NCBI GenBank assembly: GCA_003266105.1
Contig: MVAA01000107.1
Span: forward strand, 1,483-13,381
DNA: 11,899 nucleotides
Direction of reading: 5' to 3'
Source: Methanosphaera sp. rholeuAM6
GTDB lineage: Archaea; Methanobacteriota; Methanobacteria; Methanobacteriales; Methanobacteriaceae
In this document: one piece after another, positions 1-5,863 of the stretch
Numbering within the stretch: the first letter of the stretch is position 1
Layout of the letters: each line of letters opens with the position of its first letter
The notes under the pieces: generated by a model
The model's database searches: none
Told to the model about the DNA's origin: nothing
The model's input: the letters and a program-made list of their open reading frames with translations, nothing else
Translations under genes and position numbers: made by a program

Positions 1-198
1 CTTGGAGCAGGATATCTGTTTATTATCAACACATATTTCATTTTCATGTCAGCAGGAATTATTTTGAGTGTTTTGAAAATTCCAAAAATGAGGGAATTGA
101 CGGAAAAAGAATGGAGAAGGCGTCGTTTTAGGATGATTGTTAATACAATTATCATTACGTTACCTAGTATAGTGGCAGTTTATCTGATGATACAATAA
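1..198 (+). CDS. C-terminal end of a DUF389-type (TIGR00341-like) membrane protein, 5' part outside the window
   Basis: Frame 1 is open from the first base to a TAA at 196-198 and gives 65 residues. It reads as a membrane segment (about residues 1-25), a strongly basic loop with a run of four arginines (about residues 38-43), and a second membrane segment (about 45-64) ending shortly before the stop. The order, helix containing 'FIINTYFIF', basic loop with 'RRRRFR', then a helix with 'PSIVAVY', matches my memory of the C-terminus of DUF389 'hydrophobic domain' proteins from bacteria and archaea, whose function is not established. Only the end of the gene is present, so its length, start and operon cannot be judged. 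The open frame and the terminator just after it make it a real gene end; the family is less certain. Confidence 0.6.
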   Translation, partial: LGAGYLFIINTYFIFMSAGIILSVLKIPKMRELTEKEWRRRRFRMIVNTIIITLPSIVAVYLMIQ

Positions 199-246
199 AA
201 TGAATCATTGTCAAGTATTCTGTCATTATAACTATGTGGAGATTCT

Positions 247-273
247 TGGAGTTATGACTCCATGTTTTTTTTT
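247..273 (+). terminator. Hairpin plus T9 terminator after the DUF389-type gene
   Basis: A perfect 6-bp stem (TGGAGT at 247-252, ACTCCA at 257-262) with a TATG loop is followed two bases later by nine T residues (265-273). It lies 48 bases past the stop at 198. Archaeal RNA polymerase can terminate on the T-run alone; the hairpin adds support. Confidence 0.7.
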
Positions 274-297
274 CGGATATTTGATTGTTGATCTTTT

Positions 298-333
298 GGT
301 GTAGATTAAAGGTTCACAGATTAACCTTACACC
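298..333 (+). repeat. Interrupted inverted repeat (possible RNA hairpin)
   Basis: GGTGT at 298-302 pairs with ACACC at 329-333, and AAGGTT at 309-314 pairs with AACCTT at 323-328. This gives 11 base pairs with a 6-nt bulge on the 5' side and an 8-nt loop. A second small stem (335-347) and a T6 run (354-359) follow, so this could be a back-up terminator or a small structured RNA. Its GC pairs stand out in an AT-rich spacer. Confidence 0.35.
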
Positions 334-649
334 TATACTATTAGTATTATCTATTTTTTCTTTCAAAGATTATCTTATTGTGAATATTTTTGTTGTTATG
401 TTCTCTTTATTTATTAATCTTGTTTTCATGAGGTCAAAATTGAGTGTTATAGGGGAATGTTTTTATCAAATATATAAAATACAGTAATAAACTAATAAAA
501 AAGCTGAAATAGCCTTCTGATAGAACCATATATAAAAATAAAAGTATATGTATTCTGTTAATAACATGGCAATGAAACCAGGTAAAAATATGAAAAAATA
601 TTTCCATTATTATTAAAAAAATAATGTTAAAATAAACATTTGAATTCAA

Positions 650-657
650 TTATATAT
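650..657 (+). promoter_or_regulatory. Candidate TATA box of the HdeD-like gene
   Basis: TTATATAT at 650-657 resembles an archaeal TATA box. It would place transcription start near 680 and give a leader of about 38 nt carrying the Shine-Dalgarno at 706-712. The background is AT-rich, so chance matches are common. Confidence 0.4.
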
Positions 658-705
658 AGTAATTTAATAGGAAATATTTAAATCATTAATCATTAAACAT
701 TAAAT

Positions 706-712
706 AGGAGGT
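706..712 (+). promoter_or_regulatory. Strong Shine-Dalgarno AGGAGGT
   Basis: AGGAGGT lies five bases before the ATG at 718 and fixes that start. It is the best ribosome binding site in the window; several other genes here have none. Confidence 0.85.
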
Positions 713-717
713 AAAAT

Positions 718-1224
718 ATGAATTCTTTTTTAAGTGAAAAATTTAGTTCAATAATAATGATTATTTTAGGTATTATTGCTTTATTATTTCCAATGATTTC
801 TACTGAAACTATAGGATTTATTAGTGGAATCGTAATTATATTGTTAGCAGCCGCATTCATAGTTGCTGGAATAGCCGAACTAATTATTACAAAATACTTT
901 GGACTTATATATCTTATTTTTGCAGTATTATGTATGATATTTGCTTATTATTTAATATTTGATCCAACATTTGTATCTGGAGTAATAGGATTAATGATTT
1001 ATTTATTTGGAATAATGTTAGTTGTTCTGGGCATACTATTATTCTTTACTGGACCAATAGGTATAGTGGGCATAGTTACAATATTGTATGGTTTTTTAAC
1101 ACTAATTTTAGGTTATTTCCTTAATGATCCAAAAATATTAGGAACAGTAATAGGAATATGGTTATTAATCGCAGGAATAATGTCATTATTTACTGGAAAA
1201 GATAAAGATTATGTTGATGTTTAG
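718..1224 (+). CDS. HdeD/DUF308-family small integral membrane protein
   Basis: The protein has 168 residues and is almost entirely hydrophobic, with six predicted membrane helices (about residues 8-27, 31-52, 62-80, 85-110, 114-133 and 139-158) and a short charged tail ending in 'KDKDYVDV'. It has a threefold internal repeat. Each unit has a Pro near the membrane edge (P25, P83, P138) followed by an 'xxGxIxGI...L...GI'-type helix, as in 'TIGFISGIVIILLAAAFIVAG' in part, 'VSGVIGLMIYLFGI' and 'LGTVIGIWLLIAGI'. Size and repeat pattern fit the HdeD/DUF308 family, named after the E. coli acid-resistance membrane protein; the archaeal members have no proven role. ATG 718 is fixed by the strong ribosome binding site. 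The gene stands alone between two long spacers and ends with T-rich terminators. Confidence 0.8.
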   Translation: MNSFLSEKFSSIIMIILGIIALLFPMISTETIGFISGIVIILLAAAFIVAGIAELIITKYFGLIYLIFAVLCMIFAYYLIFDPTFVSGVIGLMIYLFGIMLVVLGILLFFTGPIGIVGIVTILYGFLTLILGYFLNDPKILGTVIGIWLLIAGIMSLFTGKDKDYVDV

Positions 1225-1233
1225 TTAATATCC

Positions 1234-1298
1234 TTTTTTTTCAATTCCAAAAGTATATTTTTAAGTATGTTTTTACATACATTTTCTTGTTTTTTTTT
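1234..1298 (+). terminator. Double terminator after the HdeD-like gene
   Basis: T8 at 1234-1241 lies just past the stop at 1224. A perfect 6-bp hairpin follows (GTATGT 1265-1270, TTTT loop, ACATAC 1275-1280) with T9 at 1290-1298. Two successive T-runs are typical of archaeal transcript ends. Confidence 0.65.
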
Positions 1299-1368
1299 AT
1301 TATCGAAGACTGATTTAAATTATATTTAATCCAATATGGGAGAAATATTGTCAAAAAAAAATATCATA

Positions 1369-1380
1369 CTGTTATAACAG
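1369..1380. repeat. 12-bp perfect palindrome CTGTTATAACAG
   Basis: The palindrome is perfect over 12 bp, and a further pair of 5-bp arms (ATACT 1366-1370, AGTAT 1386-1390) overlaps it. It lies far from both neighbouring starts (690 bases before the YhgE-like start), so an operator role is unclear. Confidence 0.4.
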
Positions 1381-1537
1381 ATAATAGTATTTATGTTCTG
1401 TTCATGGTATTCCTAGTGGTCGGAAGTTGTGGCCTATTTCGTAAGAATTTTTTTCATATGGCAGGTACCTTTTGTGTATGTTTGTCGCTTTCAAATCTGA
1501 TTTTCATGATTTGATAGTAACAGTAAAGGAGTATACA

Positions 1538-1766
1538 ATGGAACAGATTACAATTACAGTTCAATGAGCCATGTTACACATAACAGATTATATACAATCA
1601 GAAATATACTGATTACATTACTGAATGCATGGATAAAATAAGATGCGGAATGTGTACTCCGACTCACAAGAAAAATTATAAAAAAAGAATGCATAGTGTG
1701 GAATACGATACGTATAAAACAAGTACACTTTTGAAAACAGAAAAATACAGTGTAATTAGGTTATAA
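1538..1766 (+). pseudogene. Possible remnant of a small decayed gene, family unknown
   Basis: AAAGGAG at 1525-1531 sits six bases before ATG 1538, but that frame stops after nine codons (MEQITITVQ, TGA at 1565-1567). Read on past the TGA, the same frame gives 'AMLHITDYIQSEIY' and stops again. From 1584 another frame stays open for 60 codons to TAA 1764-1766; it includes ATG 1629 and carries a CGMC cysteine pair and a basic stretch (KKNYKKRMH) followed by 'LLKTEKYSVIRL'. One reading is a gene broken by a stop and a shift. The cysteine pair with basic flank is vaguely like transposase fragments, but I cannot assign it, and the segments may be chance. The 45-residue frame from 1629 lacks a ribosome binding site. 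Confidence 0.2.
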
Positions 1767-2055
1767 AACGTAAAAAACACGATAAACTGTGGTAAAACAG
1801 CACAATAATAAATTATATATATTTATGAAGATAAACAATTATTCATATGAAATTAGTAATGAGTTAACTACTATTGACAAGAATATAAACGCATCTTACA
1901 CGTGTTAACCAGAAACTTTTATAGGATAACTGTTGGAAGAATTACTATTGCATTGAATTATGTGAAAAACATATTAATTAGAAATTTTAAACCAAACAAC
2001 CTCAGTTTGAAATTACCTAAGAATAATTTTATTATTTTTGTTAATGGTGTTTGTT

Positions 2056-2059
2056 GGAG
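2056..2059 (+). promoter_or_regulatory. Shine-Dalgarno GGAG that decides the YhgE-like start
   Basis: GGAG at 2056-2059 is nine bases before ATG 2069. An in-frame TTG at 2051 lies upstream of this GGAG and has no site of its own, so ATG 2069 is preferred. Confidence 0.6.
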
Positions 2060-2068
2060 AGTTGGATA

Positions 2069-4327
2069 ATGAAGAAATTAGATTTAAGAAAAAAAGAGGA
2101 TGATAATCGTAGCACTGTTTTAAATAAAACTAACATATCTGAACGTGGTCAACAATCAAAAAACAACATATTAGAGATTATGAGGAGCGATTTTCATTCA
2201 GCTTTTGCAAATCCCATCGTAATATTAGTGTTAATTGGAGTTATATTGCTGCCTTCATTATATGGATTGGTTAATATTTATGCCTGTTGGAATCCTTATG
2301 AAGAAACAGGAAACGTTGTATTTGCTATAGCCAATGAGGATAACGGAACAACTTATCAGGGCGACGACATTAATGTAGGAAAAAATTTGACTGATTCATT
2401 AAAGAATAATACTGATTTTAAATGGGTATTTGTTTCGTCGGATGAACTGCGAACAGGTGTTCATGATGGAAAGTATTATGCAGGGATAATAATCCCAAAA
2501 AATTTCAGCGAATCTATTGTATCGATAGTAACAGGCGATCCCCATTCTGCTGAGTTGGAGTATATTGTTAATGAGAAATCTAATCCTGTAGCTGCCAAAC
2601 TAACAGATTCTGCAGCTAAGGCAGTATATAATAACCTTAATGCCGAAATTGTATCATTTATTGATGAAGCAGCTGTTGGTAAGCTAGGAGAATTACAGGA
2701 AGGTTTAGCCACTGGTGCAGATAAGATGTCCGGTGGTGCAGATCAATTATCTGCCGGTGCTAATAAGGTTGCAAGTGGTGCAAACCAGTTAACAGCAGGT
2801 GCAGACAAAGTATCAAGTGGTTCAAATCAATTAGCATCCGGAGCAAATGCCCTATCAAGTGGGGCAACTCAACTATCCGTAGGTTCTGTGAAACTGGCTA
2901 ATGGGGCTGACCAGGTAGCTAGTGGTGCAGGACAAGTTGCAGATGGAACACAACAGATTGCAGATAAAACCAATGAAATATATGCAATTTATTTAAAAAT
3001 TAAACATGCAATAGAAAATGGAAGTGATGTCTCAAAATTAGAGAATGATGTTAATAAACTTGATACAGATACCTCAAGAATTGCACAGGATTTAAATGAA
3101 TTAAATTCCGAATCACATGAAGTGCGAGATAGTGCATTAAATCTATTTGGTGAATCATATAATTTAACAGGTGATACGGCAACAGTAGCTATCGGATCTG
3201 GTCGTGTAGCAGATAAGACGGAGGAAATATCCAATAAATTTAACAACGTGTCAACACACGTAACTCAACTTAAAGAAGCAGTAAAAAATAAGGAAGACAA
3301 ATCAAACATTCATGACTTACTTGAAAAAATTGATAAGGAAATGAATGAAACTAATCAGAAATTCAATGATTTGAACAATGGTGCACATGCAGTTGCAAAT
3401 GGTTCAAGTAGTGTAGCTACTGGAGCACATGGTGTTGCTAGTGGTTCTAGTCAATTAGCTAGCGGTTCTAGTAAATTGGCAAGTGGTGCTAATGAATTGT
3501 CAAGTGGGGTACATGTTTTAGCTGATGGAACCATAAAATTAGCTGACGGTGCTGAATTGTTAGGTTATTCATCAGCTTCAGCATTAAGAAATGCATCAGA
3601 CGAAATTGGTTTTGCTGCCGAGCAATTATCTGCAATTACGGATGTTAATCAGGATGATGTTGGGGATTATTTCTTTTCACCAGTAATTCTTAAAAGACAT
3701 GAAGAATTCCCAACAAATAATTATGGTTCACAAGTAGCACCATTCTATTTGGTATTATCCATGTGGGTGGGTGCACTCATTACTACTGTAATGCTCAAAA
3801 CAGGTAGTAGCATAGGAACAAAATACAGGCCACAGGAAATGTACCTGGGTAAACTAGCGTTATTTACTGGAATGGCAATATTACAGACAACAGTTACACT
3901 AATCGGATCATTTTTGTTAGGAATTGATGTTTCCAATCCGTTAATGTTTATACTTTCATGTTACTTTGTTGCAGTAATATTCATGGCAATAATATACTCA
4001 TTGATATCATTGTTTGGGGATGTTGGAAAAGGTGTGGCAATTTTACTATTGGTATTCCAGATATCGGGTTCTGGTGGAGTATATCCGGTAGAGATTATGA
4101 ACACTATCTTTGGAATTCTTTATCCATATTTACCAATGACTCATGGTATAACTATGGTTCGTGAAGCACAACTAGGATTGTTGTGGTCAAACTATCTGCC
4201 ATCATTTGTATTCTTGTTAATAATGGGGGCAATACTTGTAGCTGCATCCACAGTTCTTAAACAAAAATGGGATAAACGTACTCATTACTTTGAAGAAAAA
4301 TTAAATGAATCAGATATTTTTAATTAA
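2069..4327 (+). CDS. YhgE/Pip-family membrane protein with two heptad-repeat blocks and an ABC-2-like C-terminal domain
   Basis: The protein has 752 residues from ATG 2069. A charged cytoplasmic N-terminus (1-48) leads to one membrane helix (about 50-70) and the YhgE/Pip signature (PSLYGLVNIYACWNPY, then a 'VAIANEDNG'-like segment). A large extracytoplasmic region follows. It contains 12 heptads of the type G-A/S-x-x-L/V-A/S-x (216-299), a charged helical segment (about 300-437) and nine more heptads (438-500). The C-terminal part has about five membrane helices (from 556 to about 738) resembling an ABC-2 permease domain, and a charged tail. Family members include the phage-infection protein Pip of Lactococcus and EsaA-like type VII secretion proteins; the molecular role in archaea is unknown. 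The gene stands alone, with long spacers on both sides. The family is mostly Gram-positive, so acquisition from gut bacteria is plausible but not shown here. Confidence 0.85.
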   Translation: MKKLDLRKKEDDNRSTVLNKTNISERGQQSKNNILEIMRSDFHSAFANPIVILVLIGVILLPSLYGLVNIYACWNPYEETGNVVFAIANEDNGTTYQGDDINVGKNLTDSLKNNTDFKWVFVSSDELRTGVHDGKYYAGIIIPKNFSESIVSIVTGDPHSAELEYIVNEKSNPVAAKLTDSAAKAVYNNLNAEIVSFIDEAAVGKLGELQEGLATGADKMSGGADQLSAGANKVASGANQLTAGADKVSSGSNQLASGANALSSGATQLSVGSVKLANGADQVASGAGQVADGTQQIADKTNEIYAIYLKIKHAIENGSDVSKLENDVNKLDTDTSRIAQDLNELNSESHEVRDSALNLFGESYNLTGDTATVAIGSGRVADKTEEISNKFNNVSTHVTQLKEAVKNKEDKSNIHDLLEKIDKEMNETNQKFNDLNNGAHAVANGSSSVATGAHGVASGSSQLASGSSKLASGANELSSGVHVLADGTIKLADGAELLGYSSASALRNASDEIGFAAEQLSAITDVNQDDVGDYFFSPVILKRHEEFPTNNYGSQVAPFYLVLSMWVGALITTVMLKTGSSIGTKYRPQEMYLGKLALFTGMAILQTTVTLIGSFLLGIDVSNPLMFILSCYFVAVIFMAIIYSLISLFGDVGKGVAILLLVFQISGSGGVYPVEIMNTIFGILYPYLPMTHGITMVREAQLGLLWSNYLPSFVFLLIMGAILVAASTVLKQKWDKRTHYFEEKLNESDIFN
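2714..2965 (+). repeat. First heptad-repeat block inside the YhgE-like gene (12 units of 21 bp)
   Basis: The block encodes 12 consecutive seven-residue units (residues 216-299), each starting with Gly-Ala or Gly-Ser/Thr and having Leu, Val, Ile or Met at position 5, with no break in register. The DNA copies have diverged in codon use, so the repeat is clearer in protein than in DNA. Confidence 0.8.
3380..3568 (+). repeat. Second heptad-repeat block inside the YhgE-like gene (9 units of 21 bp)
   Basis: Nine consecutive seven-residue units (residues 438-500) follow the same pattern as the first block. They are richer in serine, with units such as GSSQLAS and GSSKLAS side by side that are nearly identical in DNA (around 3443-3484), suggesting fairly recent duplication. 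Confidence 0.8.
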
Positions 4328-4340
4328 ATTCTTCACAAAC

Positions 4341-4359
4341 TTTTTTTTATTTATTTTTT
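4341..4359 (+). terminator. T-rich terminator of the YhgE-like gene
   Basis: T8 at 4341-4348 and T6 at 4354-4359 follow the stop at 4327 by 14 bases. I see no strong hairpin in front, as is usual for archaeal oligo-T termination. Confidence 0.6.
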
Positions 4360-4490
4360 CGTTACTAAAAATTAAAATAATCCATATATTGTGTAAAAAA
4401 TTAATTTAATTCAGTTAGGATTACTCAAAAATATAATTAACACGATTGTTAAAAAGCAATAAAATAAACTATTTCTATTAATGTTAATAC

Positions 4491-4517
4491 GGTTAGTCTT
4501 ATACAGAGTTACTAACC
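4491..4517. repeat. 7-bp perfect inverted repeat in the convergent spacer
   Basis: GGTTAGT at 4491-4497 and ACTAACC at 4511-4517 are exact reverse complements around a 13-nt loop. The repeat lies between two convergent genes, outside their T-runs, so it is not an obvious part of either terminator. It could fold in a read-through transcript from either side. Confidence 0.45.
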
Positions 4518-4548
4518 TGTTATTTCTCAAAATACATATTATAATTAT

Positions 4549-4555
4549 AAAAAAA
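4549..4555 (-). terminator. Oligo-T terminator of the inositol-phosphate synthase gene
   Basis: Seven A residues on the plus strand (T7 in the minus-strand transcript) lie about 40 bases beyond the TAA at 4594-4596. No hairpin with a clear stem precedes the run. Confidence 0.45.
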
Positions 4556-4593
4556 GATATAAAGAAAGGGCGTTTAAAAGTGTAATGTTCCGG

Positions 4594-5697
4594 TTATCTT
4601 TCTAGTTTTCCTTCAATGAATTCCTCAACTTTATCATGAGCAACATCATCAGTGTATTGGATTGGAGGGTGTTTCATTGTGTAAGAAGAGATTGATGTTA
4701 AAGCTCCACTAATTCCCCTGTTCAATGCTAATTTACAGCATCTTATAGCATCTATAACACACCCGGCACTGTTTGGACTGTCTTCAACGCTTAATCTTAA
4801 TTCAATGTTCATTGGCACGTCACCAAATGTTCTACCTTCCATACGAAGGAAACATAATTTGTTATCTTTTTGCCATGCAACATAGTCACTAGGTCCGATA
4901 TGTATATCGTCGTCATCTAGTCTATGTGCTAGAACAGATTGAACAGCTTCCGTTTTTGATTCTCTTTTTGATGCTAATCTATCTCTGTTAAGCATATTCA
5001 AGAAATCAGTGTTTCCACCAGTATTTAATTGGTAAGTCCTATCTAATCTTACTCCTCTGTCTCTGAATAAACTTGCCAGTGTTCTGTGGGTGATAGTTGC
5101 CCCAATTTGTGCTTTAATATCATCACCAACACATGGTAATCCAGCTTCTCTAAATTTAGATTCATATTCCGGATCACTTACAATAAATATTGGTACGCAG
5201 TTGATAAATGCAATTCCTGCATCTAATGCACAGTCAGCATAGAATTTTCCTGCTTTCTCTGAACCGACAGGTAAATAATTTACAAGTATTTCAGCACCAC
5301 TTTCTTTTAACAGTTCAACAATTTCTTCTTTGCTTTTTTCAGCCTCATCAGAAACAACAAATGTTGAATCTTCTTTGTAATTTGACATGTGGGGAGCTAC
5401 ACCATCAAGTACATTACCCATTGATACTTTAACACCCATTTCTTCCATATCCGGATAGAATATTGTTGTACAGTTAGGTTTTGCATAAATGGCTTCACTA
5501 ACATCTTTACCTACTTTTCTCTTGTCTATGTCTATTGCTGCTACGACTTCAATATCTGAAGGTTTATATCCTTCTATTGACCAGTGCATTAATCCATCAA
5601 CATCTTCTTCGTTCTTGTCAGCGTAGTAATATAATCCTTGGATTAATGAACTTGCACAGTTTCCTATACCGACAACTGCGATTTTAATTTTCTCCAT
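4594..5697 (-). CDS. ino1: myo-Inositol-1-phosphate synthase (archaeal type)
   Basis: The enzyme converts glucose 6-phosphate to myo-inositol 1-phosphate with NAD as an internal redox cofactor. In methanogens the product feeds archaetidylinositol ether lipids. The 367-residue protein fits the short archaeal/actinobacterial class. An N-terminal Rossmann motif is visible (VVGIGNCASSLIQG, residues 8-21), then an acidic 'DIDKRKVGKDV' after the second strand (about 56-66), an 'NYLPVGSEKAGKFY' segment (140-153), and the conserved catalytic block GDDIKAQIGATITHR (191-205). 'NTGGNTDFLNM' (225-235), 'KRESKT' (244-249) and 'EDSPNSAG' (305-312) follow, as expected for the family. ATG 5697 is chosen because AAAGGT (5704-5709) lies six bases before it; the upstream in-frame GTG at 5703 directly abuts that site. 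It is 153 nt from the gene upstream and probably has its own promoter. Confidence 0.93.
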   Translation of the reverse strand: MEKIKIAVVGIGNCASSLIQGLYYYADKNEEDVDGLMHWSIEGYKPSDIEVVAAIDIDKRKVGKDVSEAIYAKPNCTTIFYPDMEEMGVKVSMGNVLDGVAPHMSNYKEDSTFVVSDEAEKSKEEIVELLKESGAEILVNYLPVGSEKAGKFYADCALDAGIAFINCVPIFIVSDPEYESKFREAGLPCVGDDIKAQIGATITHRTLASLFRDRGVRLDRTYQLNTGGNTDFLNMLNRDRLASKRESKTEAVQSVLAHRLDDDDIHIGPSDYVAWQKDNKLCFLRMEGRTFGDVPMNIELRLSVEDSPNSAGCVIDAIRCCKLALNRGISGALTSISSYTMKHPPIQYTDDVAHDKVEEFIEGKLER

Positions 5698-5703
5698 TTT
5701 CAC

Positions 5704-5709
5704 ACCTTT
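5704..5709 (-). promoter_or_regulatory. Shine-Dalgarno AAAGGT that decides the synthase start
   Basis: On the minus strand AAAGGT ends six bases before ATG 5697. The alternative GTG start (5701-5703) directly abuts it and could not be served by it, so the shorter protein is favoured. Confidence 0.65.
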
Positions 5710-5740
5710 AATTTTTGTTATAAAATCTTTTAAAAACAGT

Positions 5741-5749
5741 TATATCATA
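5741..5749 (-). promoter_or_regulatory. Candidate TATA box for the synthase gene
   Basis: On the minus strand this reads TATGATATA. It would put transcription start near 5718, giving a leader of about 20 nt that includes the Shine-Dalgarno. A second TATA-like stretch (about 5802-5809, TTTATAAT) would give a leader near 80 nt. The spacer is so AT-rich that neither can be preferred firmly. Confidence 0.3.
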
Positions 5750-5846
5750 ATTAGTTTTGATTAATTTTTAATTTTAAAATTATTATAACATACTAATTTA
5801 TATTATAAACTTATTATTTAATAAATTTAATGTATCATTTTTTTCT

Positions 5847-5863
5847 ATCATTATTCTAATGAT
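5847..5863. repeat. 7-bp hairpin spanning the stop codon of the YhaM-like gene
   Basis: ATCATTA (5847-5853) and TAATGAT (5857-5863) are perfect reverse complements with a 3-nt loop, and the TAA stop (5851-5853) is inside the stem. In the minus-strand RNA it is followed by an A-run rather than a T-run, so it is not an intrinsic terminator. Confidence 0.4.

Larger units (their letters stand above)
199..717. other. Long AT-rich spacer between the DUF389-type gene and the HdeD-like gene
   Basis: No convincing coding region is visible here. The spacer holds the terminator at 247-273, an interrupted hairpin at 298-333, a small ATACT/AGTAT stem at 335-347 followed by T6 at 354-359, and the promoter and leader of the next gene (about 650-717). 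Frames in both directions are short or of AT-rich low complexity. Confidence 0.6.
1299..2068. other. Long spacer without an intact gene before the YhgE-like gene
   Basis: All frames are broken by frequent stops. Contents I can point to are a 12-bp palindrome at 1369-1380 nested in ATACT/AGTAT arms (1366-1390), a possible decayed gene at 1538-1766, an ACACGTGT palindrome at 1898-1905, and two copies of GTTAAC at 1863-1868 and 1904-1909. Part of the region (about 1400-1560 and 1620-1680) is less AT-rich than the spacer at 199-717, which fits either decayed coding DNA or an unrecognised RNA. No tRNA or known riboswitch is seen. Confidence 0.5.

Noticed and set aside
434..649. Minus-strand open frame of 71 hydrophobic residues in the first long spacer
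   Set aside because: No ribosome binding site or clear promoter; the composition (Phe, Ile, Leu, Tyr rich) is what random AT-rich DNA gives on this strand, and it lies over the leader side of the HdeD-like gene.
1400..1500. Less AT-rich stretch considered as a tRNA or riboswitch
   Set aside because: No cloverleaf, T-loop or known aptamer core could be found by eye on either strand.
1375..1510. Minus-strand frame with 'YLPYEKNSYEIGHNFRPLGIP' as a coding remnant
   Set aside because: It is closed by stops at both ends within about 35 codons, has no start signal, and I recognise no family; too weak to list as a gene.
2051..2068. TTG at 2051 as start of the YhgE-like gene
   Set aside because: The GGAG at 2056-2059 lies downstream of it and is correctly placed for ATG 2069; the extra six residues add nothing recognisable.
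2476..3246. Minus-strand open frames inside the YhgE-like gene
   Set aside because: They are shadows of the repeat-rich coding region on the opposite strand, with no start signals or family resemblance.
2714..3568. Repeats considered as a CRISPR array or DNA satellite
   Set aside because: The 21-bp period is in-frame heptads with diverged codons and no spacers; it is protein-level repetition.
5698..5703. GTG at 5703 as start of the inositol-phosphate synthase
   Set aside because: It directly abuts the AAAGGT site, which is spaced correctly only for ATG 5697.
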